This document shows positions 34,643-47,359 of a DNA stretch of 64,000 nucleotides, one piece after another. This DNA comes from Hansfordia pulvinata. Its lineage: Eukaryota > Ascomycota > Sordariomycetes > Xylariales. The position numbers were made by a program, and so were the translations under genes. Within the stretch, counting starts at the first letter, position 1. Each line of letters opens with the position of its first letter. The notes beneath the pieces were generated by a model. The model saw only the letters and a list, made by a program, of their open reading frames with translations. It did no database searches and was not told the DNA's origin. Location of the stretch: positions 1,488,001 to 1,552,000 of the forward strand of contig BJKQ01000002.1 in assembly GCA_006538405.1 (NCBI GenBank). The letters run 5' to 3'.

Positions 34643-37600
34643 ATGAACCCCTCCCAACCGGGGCCGCCTCCCGTGAAAAAGCGCCGTTTCTTCGCCGATA
34701 GCAACAATGTTTCGCCAACATCAGAACGCGACCTCCCTGCTCGCCCGGCCACGTCACCCGACCAACCGGCTGAAGATCCTCCGAAGGCGGTGTCTTCGAA
34801 CGCCCCTCCCCATGCCCCGGAGCCACCGCCTGCCTCCGGCACAGTCCAAGATTCGGCCGCCTTAACCTTCGATGATGATGCTTTTCAAGCCTTTGTCGGC
34901 GACAAGGTAGACCCCGAAGCCCTCGCCATCATCAGGGCCAATTGTGGAAACAAACTCGAGGCGGCTGTCAATATGTACTTTGACGGCACGTGGAAGCGCT
35001 TCAAGAAACAGCCCCGGTCCGCCAAGACGAATGTTCTCGCCTTTGCCCAGCGCTCTCCCTCGACCGCCTCGCCCGCCCCCTCCGCAGGTACGACACCTCC
35101 TTCAAACGGGCATATATCCGACTCGAACGCGCCTGCCGCTGCCTCGAGTCTCGGGCGCATGCCCTCAAGCCGGTACATTGGGGCCTTTGGCGTTGAATGC
35201 TGGGCCACACGAAGCGGCAACAAGCTGTTGAATTATGGCGACGTGGTGTCTATAGAAAGACAGAAGATTCAGCCGAAGCAAAAGGCAGGCCAGGCCGCGT
35301 CTCGTCGAGTAGACGTGGTGGTCCGGGTAATTGATTCAAAAGGCAGGGAACTAGGGCGACTCGCCAAGGGCACCGCAAACTGGGTATCGTCTCTGATGGA
35401 CCAGCAGCTCTGCAGGTTCGAGGGTTCCTGCGTCTATGCACCTGAGATGCTCAGGACAAACGACACTGTCTTCCTGCAACTTAAATGCTACATGCTCAGG
35501 TCCGCATTCCACCACGCGGGTGTTGATATTGCCGACAACAGGTCTGCTGGCATGTTCGAGGAGCAGGAAACCGCCGGAGAGCGCAACCTTCGCCTGCGAC
35601 AGGTTGCCTTAGTCAAGTTGTTCCAGGAGATCAACCTGATGCCCACACGCAGCAACGAAGCTGCCGCCAAGAGCAAGCGTGAGAATCTTCTTGCGGCTGC
35701 CGAAACCAGCGAGAACCAGGGCAAAAACACCCCCAGGCCTTCCGATCGGTAGGTAAAGTCATCTTCCTCCAGCGAAACATTTCTAACTTGATGCAAGTGA
35801 TCATCCGCCGTCATCGCCGCCGTCCGAAGACGCCGAGGAGGGCCAAGAGCTGGAACAAGACCAGCTTGACTCGCTTTACCGCAAAGCCCAGTCATTCGAC
35901 TTCAACACACCCGAAGCGGAACCGGCCGAAACATTCGCCATGTCCCTTCGCCCGTACCAAAAGCAATCTCTGTACTGGATGTTGAGGAAAGAGAAAGACC
36001 TCAAGAACGAAGTTCGCGAGGTGTCCATGCACCCTCTGTGGGAGGAGTACACCTGGCCCACACAGGATGCTGATGGGCAAGACGTCGCAGCTGTCCCTGA
36101 GCAGCCGAGTTTCTTTGTCAACCCCTACTCCGGCGAAATGTCCCTGGAATTTCCGGCCCAAGAGCAACACTGCCTAGGCGGGATCCTGGCAGACGAAATG
36201 GGTCTCGGCAAGACTATTCAAATGCTTAGTCTGATACATTCTCACAAATCTGAGGCCGTCCACCAGTCTCGAGACTCCAACGCCGCACCACGCTTGCTAC
36301 CGCCCGGCCGGCCAACTATCGCACAGCCAGCCCCCAAAACGACCCTGGTGGTTGCACCAATGTCGCTGCTTTCCCAATGGCAGGGCGAGGCTGAGAACGC
36401 GTCCAAAGAGGGCTCGCTCAAGTCTCTGGTCTATTACGGGAATGACAAGATTGGCGATCTTCAGACATTGTGCTGTGGAGCCAACCTGTCCGCCGCACCA
36501 GATATGATCATCACCAGCTATGGTGTGGTGTTGTCGGAGTTTACACAGATGGCAAAGTCAGGTCACAAGGAGGGCCTGTTTTCTCTGGACTTCTTCCGCA
36601 TCATCCTTGACGAAGGCCACACGATCAAGAACCGGCAATCGAAGACGGCAAAAGCCTGCTATGAATTGTCGGCTGAACATCGCTGGGTTCTGACAGGTAC
36701 GCCGATTGTCAACCGCCTGGAAGATCTGTTCAGCCTGGTGAGGTTCTTGCGAGTCGAGCCGTGGAACAACTTCTCGTTCTGGAGGACGTTCATCACCGTT
36801 CCCTTTGAATCCAAGGATTTCATGCGCGCGCTCGACGTTGTGCAGACGGTCCTCGAGCCCCTCGTCATGCGCCGAACTAAAGATATGAAGACCCCTGACG
36901 GCCAGCTTCTGGTGCCACTGCCGCCGAAGAACATTGAGATAGTGGAGGTCGAGCTCTCCAAGGCGGAGCGAGCCGTCTATGACCACATCTTCTCTCGAGC
37001 AAAGCAGACATTCTCCGCCAACGTGGAGAGGGGCACGGTCATGAAGGCATTCACGACCATCTTTGCTCAGATTCTCCGGCTGCGACAAACCTGCTGTCAC
37101 CCATTCCTTGTCCGCAACAAAGAGATCCTCGCCGAGGAGGAGCTTGCTGGTGCCGAGGCCGACGCGGCAGCGGGGTTCGCTGACGATATGGACCTCGAGT
37201 CTCTTATTGAAAGATTTACAGCCACAACTGACGATAAGAAGGACGCCAATGCGTTTGGAGCCCATGTTCTCGAGCAAATCCGCGACGAGGCTGCGAATGA
37301 GTGCCCGGTCTGCTCCGAAGAGCCGATGATCGAGCAAACAGTCACTGGGTGCTGGCACTCGGCTTGCAAGAAATGCCTACTTGACTACATTAAGCACAGC
37401 ACTGATCGCCAGGAGGTGCCAAGATGCCTCAACTGCCGCGAACCTCTCAACGTGAGAGACCTGTTCGAGGTGGTCCGACACGATGACGATCCCTCGACGG
37501 CCGGCTCGTCGCCCAAGATCAGCCTACAGCGAGTGGGGGTCAATGAATCGTCGACCAAGGTCATGTCGCTGATGAAACACTTGCGAGACCTGAGGAGGGA

Positions 37601-38069
37601 ACACCCCAAGATGAAATCTGTCGTTTTCAGCCAGTTCACGTCATTCATGTCCCTTATTGAGCCGGCCCTCGCCAAAGCCAACATGTCGTTCCTGCGGCTC
37701 GACGGTTCAATTTCGCAAAAAGCAAGAGCCACTATTCTGAACGAGTTTCGAGAGTCGAAGAAATTCACGATCCTCCTGATCAGCCTGAAGGCTGGAGGGG
37801 TGGGTCTGAACCTGACGCAGGCCAAACGCGTCTTCATGATGGATCCCTGGTGGAGTTTTGCGGTGGAAGCACAAGCGATCGACCGAGTGCATCGCATGGG
37901 CCAAGATGAAGAGGTCAAGGTGTACCGATTCATCGCAAGAGACAGCGTTGAAGAACGCATGTTGAAGGTGCAGGACCGAAAGAAGTTCCTCGCCACATCG
38001 CTGGGGATGATGAACGATGTGGAAAAGAGGCTGCAGAGAATAGAGGACATCAAGGATCTGCTCAGCTGA
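34643..38069 (+). CDS. RAD5: Rad5/HLTF-like SNF2 translocase with HIRAN and RING domains
   Basis: DNA-dependent ATPase and ubiquitin ligase of the Rad5/HLTF family, acting in the nucleus in error-free post-replication repair (PCNA polyubiquitination, fork reversal). Exons 34643-35748 and 35798-38069 with a 49-bp intron; joined length 1125 aa, close to yeast Rad5 (1169). An N-terminal PVKKRRFF motif may be a nuclear signal. A HIRAN domain spans about residues 175-300 (starts SSRYIGAFGVECWATRSG). The SNF2 motor has Walker A DEMGLGKT (501-508) and Walker B DEGH (640-643). A RING finger is inserted in the motor, as typical of the family: C871, C874, C887, H889, C892, C895, C912, C915. The second helicase lobe carries LKAGGVGLNLT and QAIDRVHRMGQ. 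An in-frame ATG at 34592 would add 17 residues; 34643 is preferred because the sequence after it fits the family N-terminus. Complete and intact. Confidence 0.93.
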
Positions 38070-41011
38070 GTGGCATCTGTAAGCATTGGCAAAGTTACCC
38101 TGGCTTTTTGCGGGTTGCTGTGCTTATGATCTCCAGAACGCCGTACATATATAGACACGTGAATATGACGCATGGACGACTTAGTAATGTTACCGGGTCA
38201 CAGTTTCTTACAGGTATGTGATCATCCATTGACTGTTGTGTCCTGGCAGCCGACACGCCGCACTCCTGGACTCGGCGCTGGCCGGCCCTGAAATCGAGCC
38301 CGGATGCTGCCTTGTTGGCTGCTGTTTTGGACTGACCAGTAGCAGGGCACCTGGAATACTTTGCATTGGCTAGAGCGTTGACGGACCTTCAGCTCTGACA
38401 TCACACCACTTACAGCAAGGCTTAGGCCTCGGACGGGACGCCACGGGAGAATTTTCGTCATGAACGACCCCGTCAGCGCCAACACCATGTGGCAGCCAGG
38501 TCAGCCTACAAGTACACCGTCAACAACGTCTTTGCAAGTTGGGACCGCTCAGCTACGAGTAGTGGTGCTGGGTGGACAGCAATCTATTTGCCTACTCGTA
38601 TGATGGACGGCGACGTGCTGTCGGCGACCACCGCAAGGGACCCCTGGCGAGGCGGTTCGAGTATTGCACCACCAAACTGCGAAAACGGGCGTGCTGAGAA
38701 GATGGATGGGACACAGCCCTCATAGGAGGCTGCGCGAGCATCGCACCCCGGGCGGACCGGCCCACTCGCAGCTGAGCAGCTGAGGGGGGCCGGCTGTCGA
38801 CGAGACGATGAATTATTTTAGTGTCGCGATGCCGCAGATACGCGTACACCCAGTTGCGCGCATCGCAGGGATGTTCTACAGATGCGGTGGGGCTTTGGTT
38901 TGCTTTGCCCACCAGCCTCCTCCTGCTCGCCGAGATGCAGCTTGGGCCGGGATCCCTGCCGGCTTACCTAAGGGCACAGAGCAGCGCATCCTGTCGCGGG
39001 GCTGAGCAACGCCTTGAAAGAGTTGATCAATCAATGGAAAAAAAGACTAGCGGGGCGGGCGGAGGCGAGCGAACAAGGGCCGGCAACAACAACAGATAGC
39101 AACGGGATGGACCTCGACACAGCCGCGACGAGACGAGATGCATGGTCACCGCTCGCCGAACGACGGCGACAACCACGACGACGACAACGACGACAACGAC
39201 GACGACGACGACAACAACAACAACTTCTTCATCATCTTCTTCGTATTGGGCGTATTGCAGCAAGCGCGAATGCAATCTCTGGCAGCCGTGGGCGCGCCGG
39301 GCGGTAGCGTGGTGCCAAGGTCGTCAGCAATCAGGAGATGGGGTGCGATCAGCGGCCGTCCGTTACCAGATGGGGCCTCGTGTGCCCCGGACCGCAGGCC
39401 ACAGCCACAGTGCCCACTGCCCACCTGATGAGCCTCCATGTCTCTCTCTGTCTCTCTCTCTCCTCCTCGGGACCCGACAGGCAGACAAGAGAGGTGAGAG
39501 AGGGAAAGGCAGGTACGAGTGCTCGTACGAGAGCGTGGAGAGGCACCAAAAGGCGGGCCATTTGGAATTGTTCTCTTTTTTTGGGCTGCTCAGCCGCGCC
39601 GCCGCCATTGGCAGATTATCCGCGCCTGTGCCGGCTCTTCCTGGGACATTGGCGTGTCGTCAGGCGGACCAGCACATTACTCCTTCTCCCTGGCCAGCGA
39701 GGCAGGACACAGACGGACACAGCCAAACACACATCCAGAGCCAAATCATTTGGGACAGCGCCTGCTCGCAGAAGGTTAAGGCTGCCGCGCATTCGCATCA
39801 TGGGCCACTGCCGCTCTGCGTTAGGGGAGCAGGAGAGGCGGGGGGGTTGTCTTCTCGGGGAGGCTCCGGATGCCCGGCAGCATCCCCAGTCCTTCGCCCC
39901 CTCCCCCCCCCCTTCCCGCGCCTCGCCTCGCCGCTGGTACTCGTAACGAGCATGGGTTCGAGGGCTCGCACAGTAACGGCCTCGCATCGCTCCGTTTGCT
40001 TACGGACTCGGGCTCGCCATGACACAGCATGATTCGATCCCATCGCGGGGCCCTTGTGCACGGCGCGGCGACGAGTGCAAGGACGAAGCCGTCGTGGACG
40101 GGCCCCGGGGGAAGGGTACGACTACGAGTACCCGTTCTGCATTGCGCACCAAAGTAATCTCGGGTTGGCGTGAGTAAGACCAGCCAGGACTGAGTGACTG
40201 AGTGACTGGCGGCGGCTCCCGACTCGTGGGAGGTCAGTCAGTCAGCGAACCGCATGCGGCACATCCCCTTGCTCGATTATTCCATGACTTCGACACACAC
40301 ACACATAGACAGTGGTCCGGCTCGCCGGCGCCATGTTCTGCAGACTGACGTCGGGCCTGGGAGACTGGAGGCTGGCACACACACATCCACATCCACACAC
40401 CGCAGCAGCAGAGGGCCGGGGCAGGGGTGGCACGGGTCCGAGGCGAAGCTCGTCCGCCAGCTCCAGCTTTGCTTTCCGCGGAAAGCAAGCGCGCCAGAAA
40501 TGAGCACGCAGCCCAGAAGAAAGGGTGTGGGGCCGCCCCGAGATGTGAGCTGGTCGAGTCCAAGCCACTCCGCGATCGACCCAAGGCCCGTTTTTCAAGA
40601 ACACCCACGAGCTAGCCCGGCCTTTAGTCCCGGCTAGCCTGCTCAGCTTTCCAGTCGTCAGCGAGGGCCAGACTGCGGATAATGACCCGCTGGTAAGGCG
40701 GGCTTTCCGGGTCTGTCTCTTAAATAGCATGAACGCCTCTTCCGTTGGGTCCCCCCCCCCCCTCTCTCACGCGGTTCCCGCCCCATGTTGTCTGCCTACG
40801 AAACGCGTCAGAGAGATTTCTCCTCCTCCCTTCCACCACTATTTCTTTTTACACCAGGAGGACACGGACACAACATACAAACACACACGCACACATACGC
40901 AGGCGCCTGACAACCCAGCCGAGCTGAGCGCGCGACAGGGAGCAAGGAGAAAAAAAAGGCGCGGGGACAGGAGGACTCGCCGACGGCCACGCCCGCCAAC
41001 TAGCTGCGGCC
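38070..41011. other. Intergenic, no gene recognised
   Basis: Between the Rad5-like and ABC transporter genes. It holds a GAC/CAA triplet repeat (about 39161-39224), a C run at about 40750, a CACACA run (40293-40303, again at about 40865-40900) and TACGAGTA-type octamers at 38554, 38593, 39938 and 40123. Long open frames at 39142 and 40729 are products of these repeats and of overlap with the ABC gene. Confidence 0.6.
39161..39224. repeat. GAC/AAC triplet microsatellite
   Basis: Imperfect run of GAC and AAC triplets. It reads as poly-Asp/Asn or poly-Thr on the plus strand and poly-Val on the minus strand, which explains the spurious ORFs here. Confidence 0.9.
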
Positions 41012-44000
41012 ATGTCTCAGACGTCGCTCGCCAGCTTCGGGGAGGTGCCCCAGGACCCTTTCCTGCCGCGGGTGCCGCCTCAGGGGCCGAGCTTCCTCGA
41101 CACGGAGGCGTGCCTGTGCGCGCTGCAGGACTCGCCCGAGAGCGGCGGCGGGTCGGGCGACGCCAAGTGGCAGTGCATCGGCAACCAGACGGACGGCGTG
41201 TACGTGGCCAAGGGCGGCAAGTGGTTCAACTCGCAGCGCGGGGGCGCGACGATCCCCAAGGCCATCTTCGACGCGTCGAACCCGCCGGACACGGGCAGCG
41301 CGCAGAGCTTCGACGCGGCGACGGGCCGGCTGGGGCCGGTGGACCTGGGCAAGCTGAACGTGTGGGACAAGGCGTGCACGGCGGAGAACCGGACGTCCTT
41401 CTCGACGTCGTACTACCGGGCCGCGGACCAGCAGAGCAAGAAGCAGGTGCCGGTGGACGCCATCCCGTGCTGGAGGCCCGGCGCGGTGCCGATCCAGATC
41501 CAGGGGCCGGAGGGGCCGGACGGGTGGAACGCCCACGGGTGCCCTCTGGGATTTCTATGTGAGTCTTTGTCGTCTGTTGGGTGATGGGATGAAGTGGCCG
41601 GCTACCTAGTGACTGCTGACACTCTTGGGGGAACAGGCAAGAACAATACGGTCAACTCGCTGCCGCAGTTCTGCCCGCCGATCAAGGAGTGCCAGATGGC
41701 GCGGCTGGGCGGGATCGTGTGCCAGGACCAGGGCCTCAACATCGGCATGGGGCCGTTCGAGCCGGTGGTGTGCCAGCAGGGCTTCTACTGCCCGCCGGGG
41801 GGCAAGGAGATGCTGCCGTGCCCGGCGGGCAGCTACTGCCAGCCCGGGGCGGCGACGCCGACGCCGTGCAACTTTGGCAGCTCGTGCCCGGAGGGGTCGC
41901 AGTTCCAGCGGTACTACATCCCGCTGGCGGTGCTGATCGTGGTGGACGTGCTGCTGGTGCTGGGCACGATCCTGTACACGATCCGCAGCCGGGTGCACAG
42001 CAACTCCAAGATGCACCACGCGGCGCTGGGCAAGCCGCGGGCGATGGGCGCGCTGACCCGCGGCATGTCGTACAAGCCGCTGCCCGAGGAGCTGCACGAC
42101 CAGGAGATGGCGCCGATGCACGCGACGTACATGCCGACGAGCCGGTATGACGGGTGGATGGGCTTTGAGGCGGCTCTCGATGTTCACGGTGGTGGTGGTG
42201 CTCCCGGCAAGCGGTGGACAGTGAGGATAGCGGCCCGATGGGGATGGCAGCAGGTGCAGGTGCAGGCGGTGGTGATGACGACGACAGCGACGGCGGCCCG
42301 GCGGCAGCTGGCACTGGCGAGGCCGGGTACCCTCCGCAGCTGCGGGCGTTTGTCGAGTCGATGCGCAAGGCGACGGCGACGGCCGACTTTGGCATCTCGT
42401 TCGGATACACGGACCTGGGCTTCAAGCCGCGGGGCAGCGCGAAGCCGATCCTGCAGAACGTGACGGGCAGCATCGAGGCGGGCACGCTGACGGCGGTCAT
42501 GGGCGGCTCGGGCGCGGGCAAGTCGACGTTTGTCAACGTGCTGATGGGCAAGACGATCAACACGGGCGGCGCCGTCTCGGTCAACAACATCCCCGGCAAG
42601 ATCAAGCGCTACAAGAAGCTGATCGGCTACGTGCCGCAGGACGACGTCGTCCTGCCCGAGCTGACCGTCTTCGAGAACATCCTGCACTCGGCCCGCGTCC
42701 GCCTGCCCAGCTCGTGGGACGACCGCGAGATTGTCCAGCACGTCGACGCCGTCATCGACTGCCTCGAGCTGTCCCACGTCCGCGACTCGCTCGTCGGCAG
42801 CGTCGGCAAGCCCGTCATCAGCGGCGGCCAGCGCAAGCGCGTCAGCATCGGCATGGAGCTGGCCGCCGCGCCCATGGCCATCTTCCTCGACGAGCCCACC
42901 AGCGGCCTCGACGCCACCGCCGCCTCCTCCATCATGCGCACCCTCAAGGCCCTCGCCCGCCTCGGCATCACCGTCATCGTCATCATCCACCAGCCCCGCA
43001 TGGAGATCTTCGAGATGCTCGACAACCTCATCCTGCTCGCCAACGGCCAGATCATCTACGAGGGGCCCGAGACGGCCGTCCAGCGCTTCTTCGAGGACAT
43101 TGGCTTCGCCTTCCCCAAGCACGGCAACTTTGGCGACGTCGTCACCGACATCATCACCGGCAATGGACGCCAGTACAAGAACGCCGGCGACATCTCCAAG
43201 GACTCTCTCGTCGCCCACTGGGCCGACGCCGTCGTCGCTCGCTCCCGCCGCGGCGGTGACAGCAGCAACAACAAGCACACCTCGAGCTCCTCCCTCAGCT
43301 CCACCCTCGACCTCACCTCCAACATCAACTCCATGATCAACAACCGCCGCTCCATGAGGCCCGTCCGCCAGCTCATCCGCCGCCGCGGCGCCTCCCGCCC
43401 CAAGCAGGTCTGGCTGTGCCTCCAGCGCTCCATGATCCAGCAGTACCGCACAAAGTCCGCCTTCTGGTTCGAGATGGTCCTCGCCTCCATCGCCGGCTTC
43501 CTGCTCGGCATCGCCATGAGCTCCAAGAAGGGCGTCTTCTTCATCGGCTTCTACCGGCCCCCGCTCGACGTCCTCTCCATCGCCACCGACCTCGAGTCCG
43601 TGCCCCAGCTCGCCCTGCTCATGGCCATCGCTATCGGCCTCATCTCCGCCGCCCCGGGCGTCCGCACCTTCTCCGAGGAGCTCCTGCTCCAGCGCCGCGA
43701 GGCCGAGGCCGGCCACTCCCGCCTCGCCTACTTCATCGCCAAGCTGCTGTCCGTCATCCCCCGCATGGTCATGCAGTGCCTGCACTTCACCGTCCTCGTC
43801 CTCATCCTCGCCCTGCCCATCATCGACTGGGGCACCGCCTTCATCACCAACCTGCTCTACTTCTACTGCATCTACGGCCTCTCCAACTTCATCAGCATGA
43901 TCACCCGCCGCGAGGACGCCCCCCTCTTCTCCACCATGATCAGCCTCATCGTCGGCATCCTGTGCGGCGCCGCCCCCACCCTCGCCCAGGTCGAGGACTG

Positions 44001-44232
44001 GAACTTCCTGTGGCTGTGGCGCGCCTCCCCCAGCGTCTGGCTCGCCGAGGTCTACTTTGGCCGGATGGTCGCCCCCTTCGGCTACCTGTACGACACCAAG
44101 CAGGCCGGCGACGCCTCCGGCTACCACCTCGACTGGCTGTCCGCCAACCTGGGCATCCTGGCCGCCATTGGTTCCATCTACCGTGTGCTGGCCTACGTCG
44201 GGCTGTTCTTCGGCACCCGCCTGCGTGTGTAA
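41012..44232 (+). CDS. ADP1-like ABCG half-transporter with Cys-rich N-terminal ectodomain (one frame break)
   Basis: ABC transporter of the ABCG/White subfamily, half-size, resembling yeast Adp1 (1049 aa) and plant ABCG24/28; about 1047 aa here. Exons 41012-41558 and 41637-44232 (78-bp intron; join FLCKNNTV). The first 270 residues are Cys-rich (CQQGFYCPPGG, CPAGSYCQPG), a predicted extracytoplasmic domain. A transmembrane helix follows at about 275-298 (YYIPLAVLIVVDVLLVLGTI). The nucleotide-binding domain has Walker A GGSGAGKST (about 470), signature ISGGQRKRVSIG (about 577) and Walker B AIFLDEPTSGLDA (about 599), then a C-terminal membrane domain. Between 42181 and 42216 the frame shifts by one missing base: the upstream frame ends in FEAALDVHGG…, the downstream frame resumes as VDSEDSGP. 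No plausible intron spans it, so an assembly error or mutation is likely. A second possible reading is two separate proteins, but the conserved domain order argues against it. Substrate unknown. Confidence 0.88.
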
Positions 44233-44979
44233 GCCGAGAGTACATGTGAGAAAGGGAGAGAGCAGGAGAAGGGGAGAAGAAGGACAAGCCGGGAGAGGAG
44301 AGAGAGAGGGGGGGGGAGTATAGATGTGCATCTGTGCATATGGCATTGATTGGAGTTTTTTTTTTCTATCACCGGCGCAAGCTGCGGCCTCTTCGAGCGA
44401 TCCCCATTTTACCCCTTTTGGATTCCGGCGATTATCATCTGGCTGTACATACATGGGCGAAAACCTGTCACATAGAAGAAATTAATGAGCGGCTGCCACT
44501 TACTTACCTCGCCTTACTCTTCACATCCTGGTTCATTGGCGAATGGCTGGCCGAAGCGTGTTTGTTCCTACGAATCAAGCAGGTCCCGCACTCACTGGGC
44601 TAGGTAGGTATTCACCATCCCATTGCGCGGGATCCTGGTCTATCTAAGTTAGCTCGTGCTTCCAGAGCCAGCCAGTTCTACGAGTATTGGGACGCGCAGC
44701 TCGCCGACGGGCACGACACAGCCCGGCAGGGCGTGGTGTCGTGGCTTACTGCGTCTGATCCCTGCAGCAGCAGCAGCAGCAGCATTTGTCGATTACCAAC
44801 TGAAGAGCGCGGGATGGAGCGTGCGGCCTCGCTGGTGGTCTCGAGCTGTGTGCGTGAAATCAAAGGCGCGTTGGTTGGTTCCTGACCTCCGTAGTCGGGA
44901 TGGAGTGTTCTGTCTGTCTAGCTATCTATCTATCTATCTGTCTGTCTATCTATCTATCTATCTGTCTGTCTGTCTGTCC

Positions 44980-45025
<46 letters not shown>

Positions 45026-46801
45026 CCGTCTGTCTGTCTGCTTGTGTGCGAGTATCTATCTATCTGTCCGTCTGTCCTACCCGCGCGCCACCGTCCGGCA
45101 CATGATGGGATCCAAGAAACGTCTGCGACGGATCGGGTCGCCGGGCAGACCAGACCACACCGAGTGTGCCCGTCTCCCTCTTCCCTCGGCGGGGAATGCA
45201 TATTCATCTGGCATCACCCTGCAGCGACTCGCGCGCGCTACAAGCCGCGATAGCAGTCGGGCCGTGCGTAATGTCGTCTTCCTCGAATTCCGTCACGTCA
45301 CGGGACGGCCGATAGCTCACGATTACTTTTCCATTCCATGCCTCTCAAACCCATCATCCCCCCCCCCCCTGCGGCGACGGGAAAGCGGCGATTCGGATCG
45401 AGAGGACCCCACCAGCCAGCCCTCCTCCGATAGGTGGGAGGCGGCCACGTTATACCGGGGTGGGCACACGCGTATAATAACTCGTCCAACAGACCTGTCT
45501 CTGGCGTGTGGGCAACGTTTTGTGTTTTTTTTTTTCTCCCCCATAGCCCGCTAGAGGTTGCGAATTGTTCCCGATTCCGTGTGATGGCGCCCTCTCCCCA
45601 TCATCATCCCCTCCCGCCGGTCCACTCAGGGGCATCTGCAGCCGCCATTGGTCGCCCCGCGGCGGTTCGCTCGCTGTCAGTGGGAGAGCGGGACGAAGCC
45701 GAGAGAAACCCCAGAAAACTGATGACCCCGGACCGGGTGGGCAAGACGCGCCCCCCCCCTCTGAGACTTCCTTCTCTTTCAGTGGTCGAATCGAGGCTTC
45801 CTTGTGCCCCCCCACTGCGAACGCCGCACAGCTAGACTCGTACTGGTACGATTAGAGGACGGGAGGGGGGTGGGAGTGTTGTTTTACAGATGTACCCTGG
45901 GACGGAGTGCTGAGCTGGCATTGTGCGGCTGCTGATGGCTCTGCTGCCATTCGATGGGGCGGAGCGCCGTCAGCCCACAATGGAGTGCTGCGGGCGGGTG
46001 GGCGGGCGTGGGTGTTCATCGGGCATCAACGCCTGCGCCCCCACCGCACAACGGCATTTCCGTCCACGATGCCATGTTCGCCTCCCCTTTGGAAATTCCC
46101 TGTCCGAAGTCACTCCCCCAAGGATGTACAGTCAAGTTCTGAGAGACTGGTTGGAATGGGATTCTGCAGAACGTATGAACCGCAGTGATTGTCGTACCAT
46201 CGTAAGCTTAGAATCGGGCCGGAAAGAAAAGGGGGCAGACGCTCAAGATTCGGACAGCACTTATCAAAACACGCTTCTACACCACCGCAACAACGATGCC
46301 CAAGCCAGCGAGAAAGCCACAGACAAGAGCCCCTCCGCCGACGAGTAAGCCCAACCTTGATGGGTCTCGCGCCAGACCTCGCCCACATTGCCATGCCGTT
46401 AGATCGAACAGCCAAGAAGAGGAAGAAATCACCCGCCTTCCAATGAGCGCCTTGCCCTAACGCCTGAACGGAGAAACAGAGAGAAATAAAAATGGCTCAG
46501 CCCAATCACGCTCCTGCCCATCGTCGGAAAGGAAAAGTCGGTCTCCCCGTGCGCGCTCGCCTCTGGCCACTCGACGTCATCCCACTGTACGACCTCGAGA
46601 CGAATGCGGGTTTTGCTGTCGTCGGATGCGATGCGCAGCCGGATGTTGCAACCTGCGATACCATGCCTCCCACGCCTCATGCCACGACGGCGCGCATGGT
46701 GGTAGCCCCCGTTGCGCCGGGGCCTCCTCTCCCTCGTCTCACACGCCCCCGCTCCCCGCCAGGCGGCCATTCTTGCCCACAGAGCAAGTAAGAGAACGGG
46801 G
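44233..46801. other. Intergenic, no gene recognised
   Basis: Dominated by the TCTG/TCTA microsatellite, with C runs at about 45358 and 45750. TACGAGTA at 44679. No convincing coding sequence. Confidence 0.6.
44908..45077 (+). repeat. Compound TCTG/TCTA tetranucleotide microsatellite
   Basis: About 170 bp of alternating TCTA and TCTG units with occasional TCCG, interrupted once near 45040-45053. The four-base unit gives a 12-base frame cycle that produces spurious Ser/Leu/Cys/Val ORFs. Confidence 0.95.
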
Positions 46802-47233
46802 TCATCCTCCTTTGTCGCCACCCTCTTCTCCTCCCCCTCCCTCGGCAGGCGGGTCCGGCGCGGCCGCAGGAGGCGCGCTGCTGCTGCTGCTGCTGCCGCT
46901 GCTCCCAGAGTCGGCCGAGCTCTTGGAGCTGCGTGACTTGCGACGCTGTCGGGCTCTCCGCCGCCGCCTCCGGTTCCGACGCGACTGGAACTGGATCGAG
47001 TTGCGGTAGACCCAGAGAAAAGCGAGGCTGGCCAGCACAAAGACGGCCAGCAGAACGCCGACGACGATGCCGATCGTGGCGTTGCTACTGTCCTGCTCCG
47101 GCGACCGCCTGGTGATGATGCTGCGTAGTAGGCGTTGCTGGCCGAGCGGCGACGGTCGCGACTCTGTCGTCGCTGCTCCAGGATATGCCGACTTCTCGAG
47201 CGTCAGGTCTCGCAGCGCTGCAGTGTTGTCCAT
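46802..47233 (-). CDS. Small single-pass membrane protein with basic/Ser-rich cytosolic tail (hypothetical)
   Basis: Single-exon frame of 143 residues starting MDNTAALRDL. It shows a short N-terminal region, the sequon NAT at 51-53, a strong hydrophobic helix at about 53-76 (IGIVVGVLLAVFVLASLAFLW), then an Arg-rich block (NRRRRRRARQRRKSR) that would keep the C-terminus in the cytosol, a Ser-rich run and a Gly/Pro/Glu-rich end. The frame is open upstream to an ATG at 47359, but a TATATA at 47333-47338 lies between the two, about 100 bp before 47233, which favours the shorter protein. No catalytic motif. Similar architecture is common in fungal sensors and anchors, but I recognise no family. 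It could be extended by splicing at the 3' end. Confidence 0.5.
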   Translation of the reverse strand: MDNTAALRDLTLEKSAYPGAATTESRPSPLGQQRLLRSIITRRSPEQDSSNATIGIVVGVLLAVFVLASLAFLWVYRNSIQFQSRRNRRRRRRARQRRKSRSSKSSADSGSSGSSSSSSAPPAAAPDPPAEGGGGEEGGDKGG

Positions 47234-47332
47234 CTCATCGCGCTGCAGGGGCTTGCCGCCTGTGCCTGCGTGCACCACCCCGGACAACACTGCAGCGCTG
47301 CCGGGGCGGTCATCGTGTCTGGTGAGGAGGGG

Positions 47333-47338
47333 TATATA
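47333..47338 (-). promoter_or_regulatory. TATA-like element before the small membrane protein gene
   Basis: TATATA in the context GTATATACCCC on the minus strand, 100 bp upstream of the proposed ATG at 47233. Confidence 0.35.
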
Positions 47339-47359
47339 CATATTCCCGCGGCGGCGCAC

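Noticed and set aside
39142..40032. 296-residue plus-strand ORF starting with a poly-Thr run
   Set aside because: Generated by the GAC/AAC microsatellite and GC-rich sequence; no domain and no promoter logic.
42184..44454. 756-residue minus-strand ORF opposite the ABC transporter
   Set aside because: Shadow of the strongly C/G-ending codons of the transporter; its Asp/Gly/Glu/Val/Ala-rich text has no domain.
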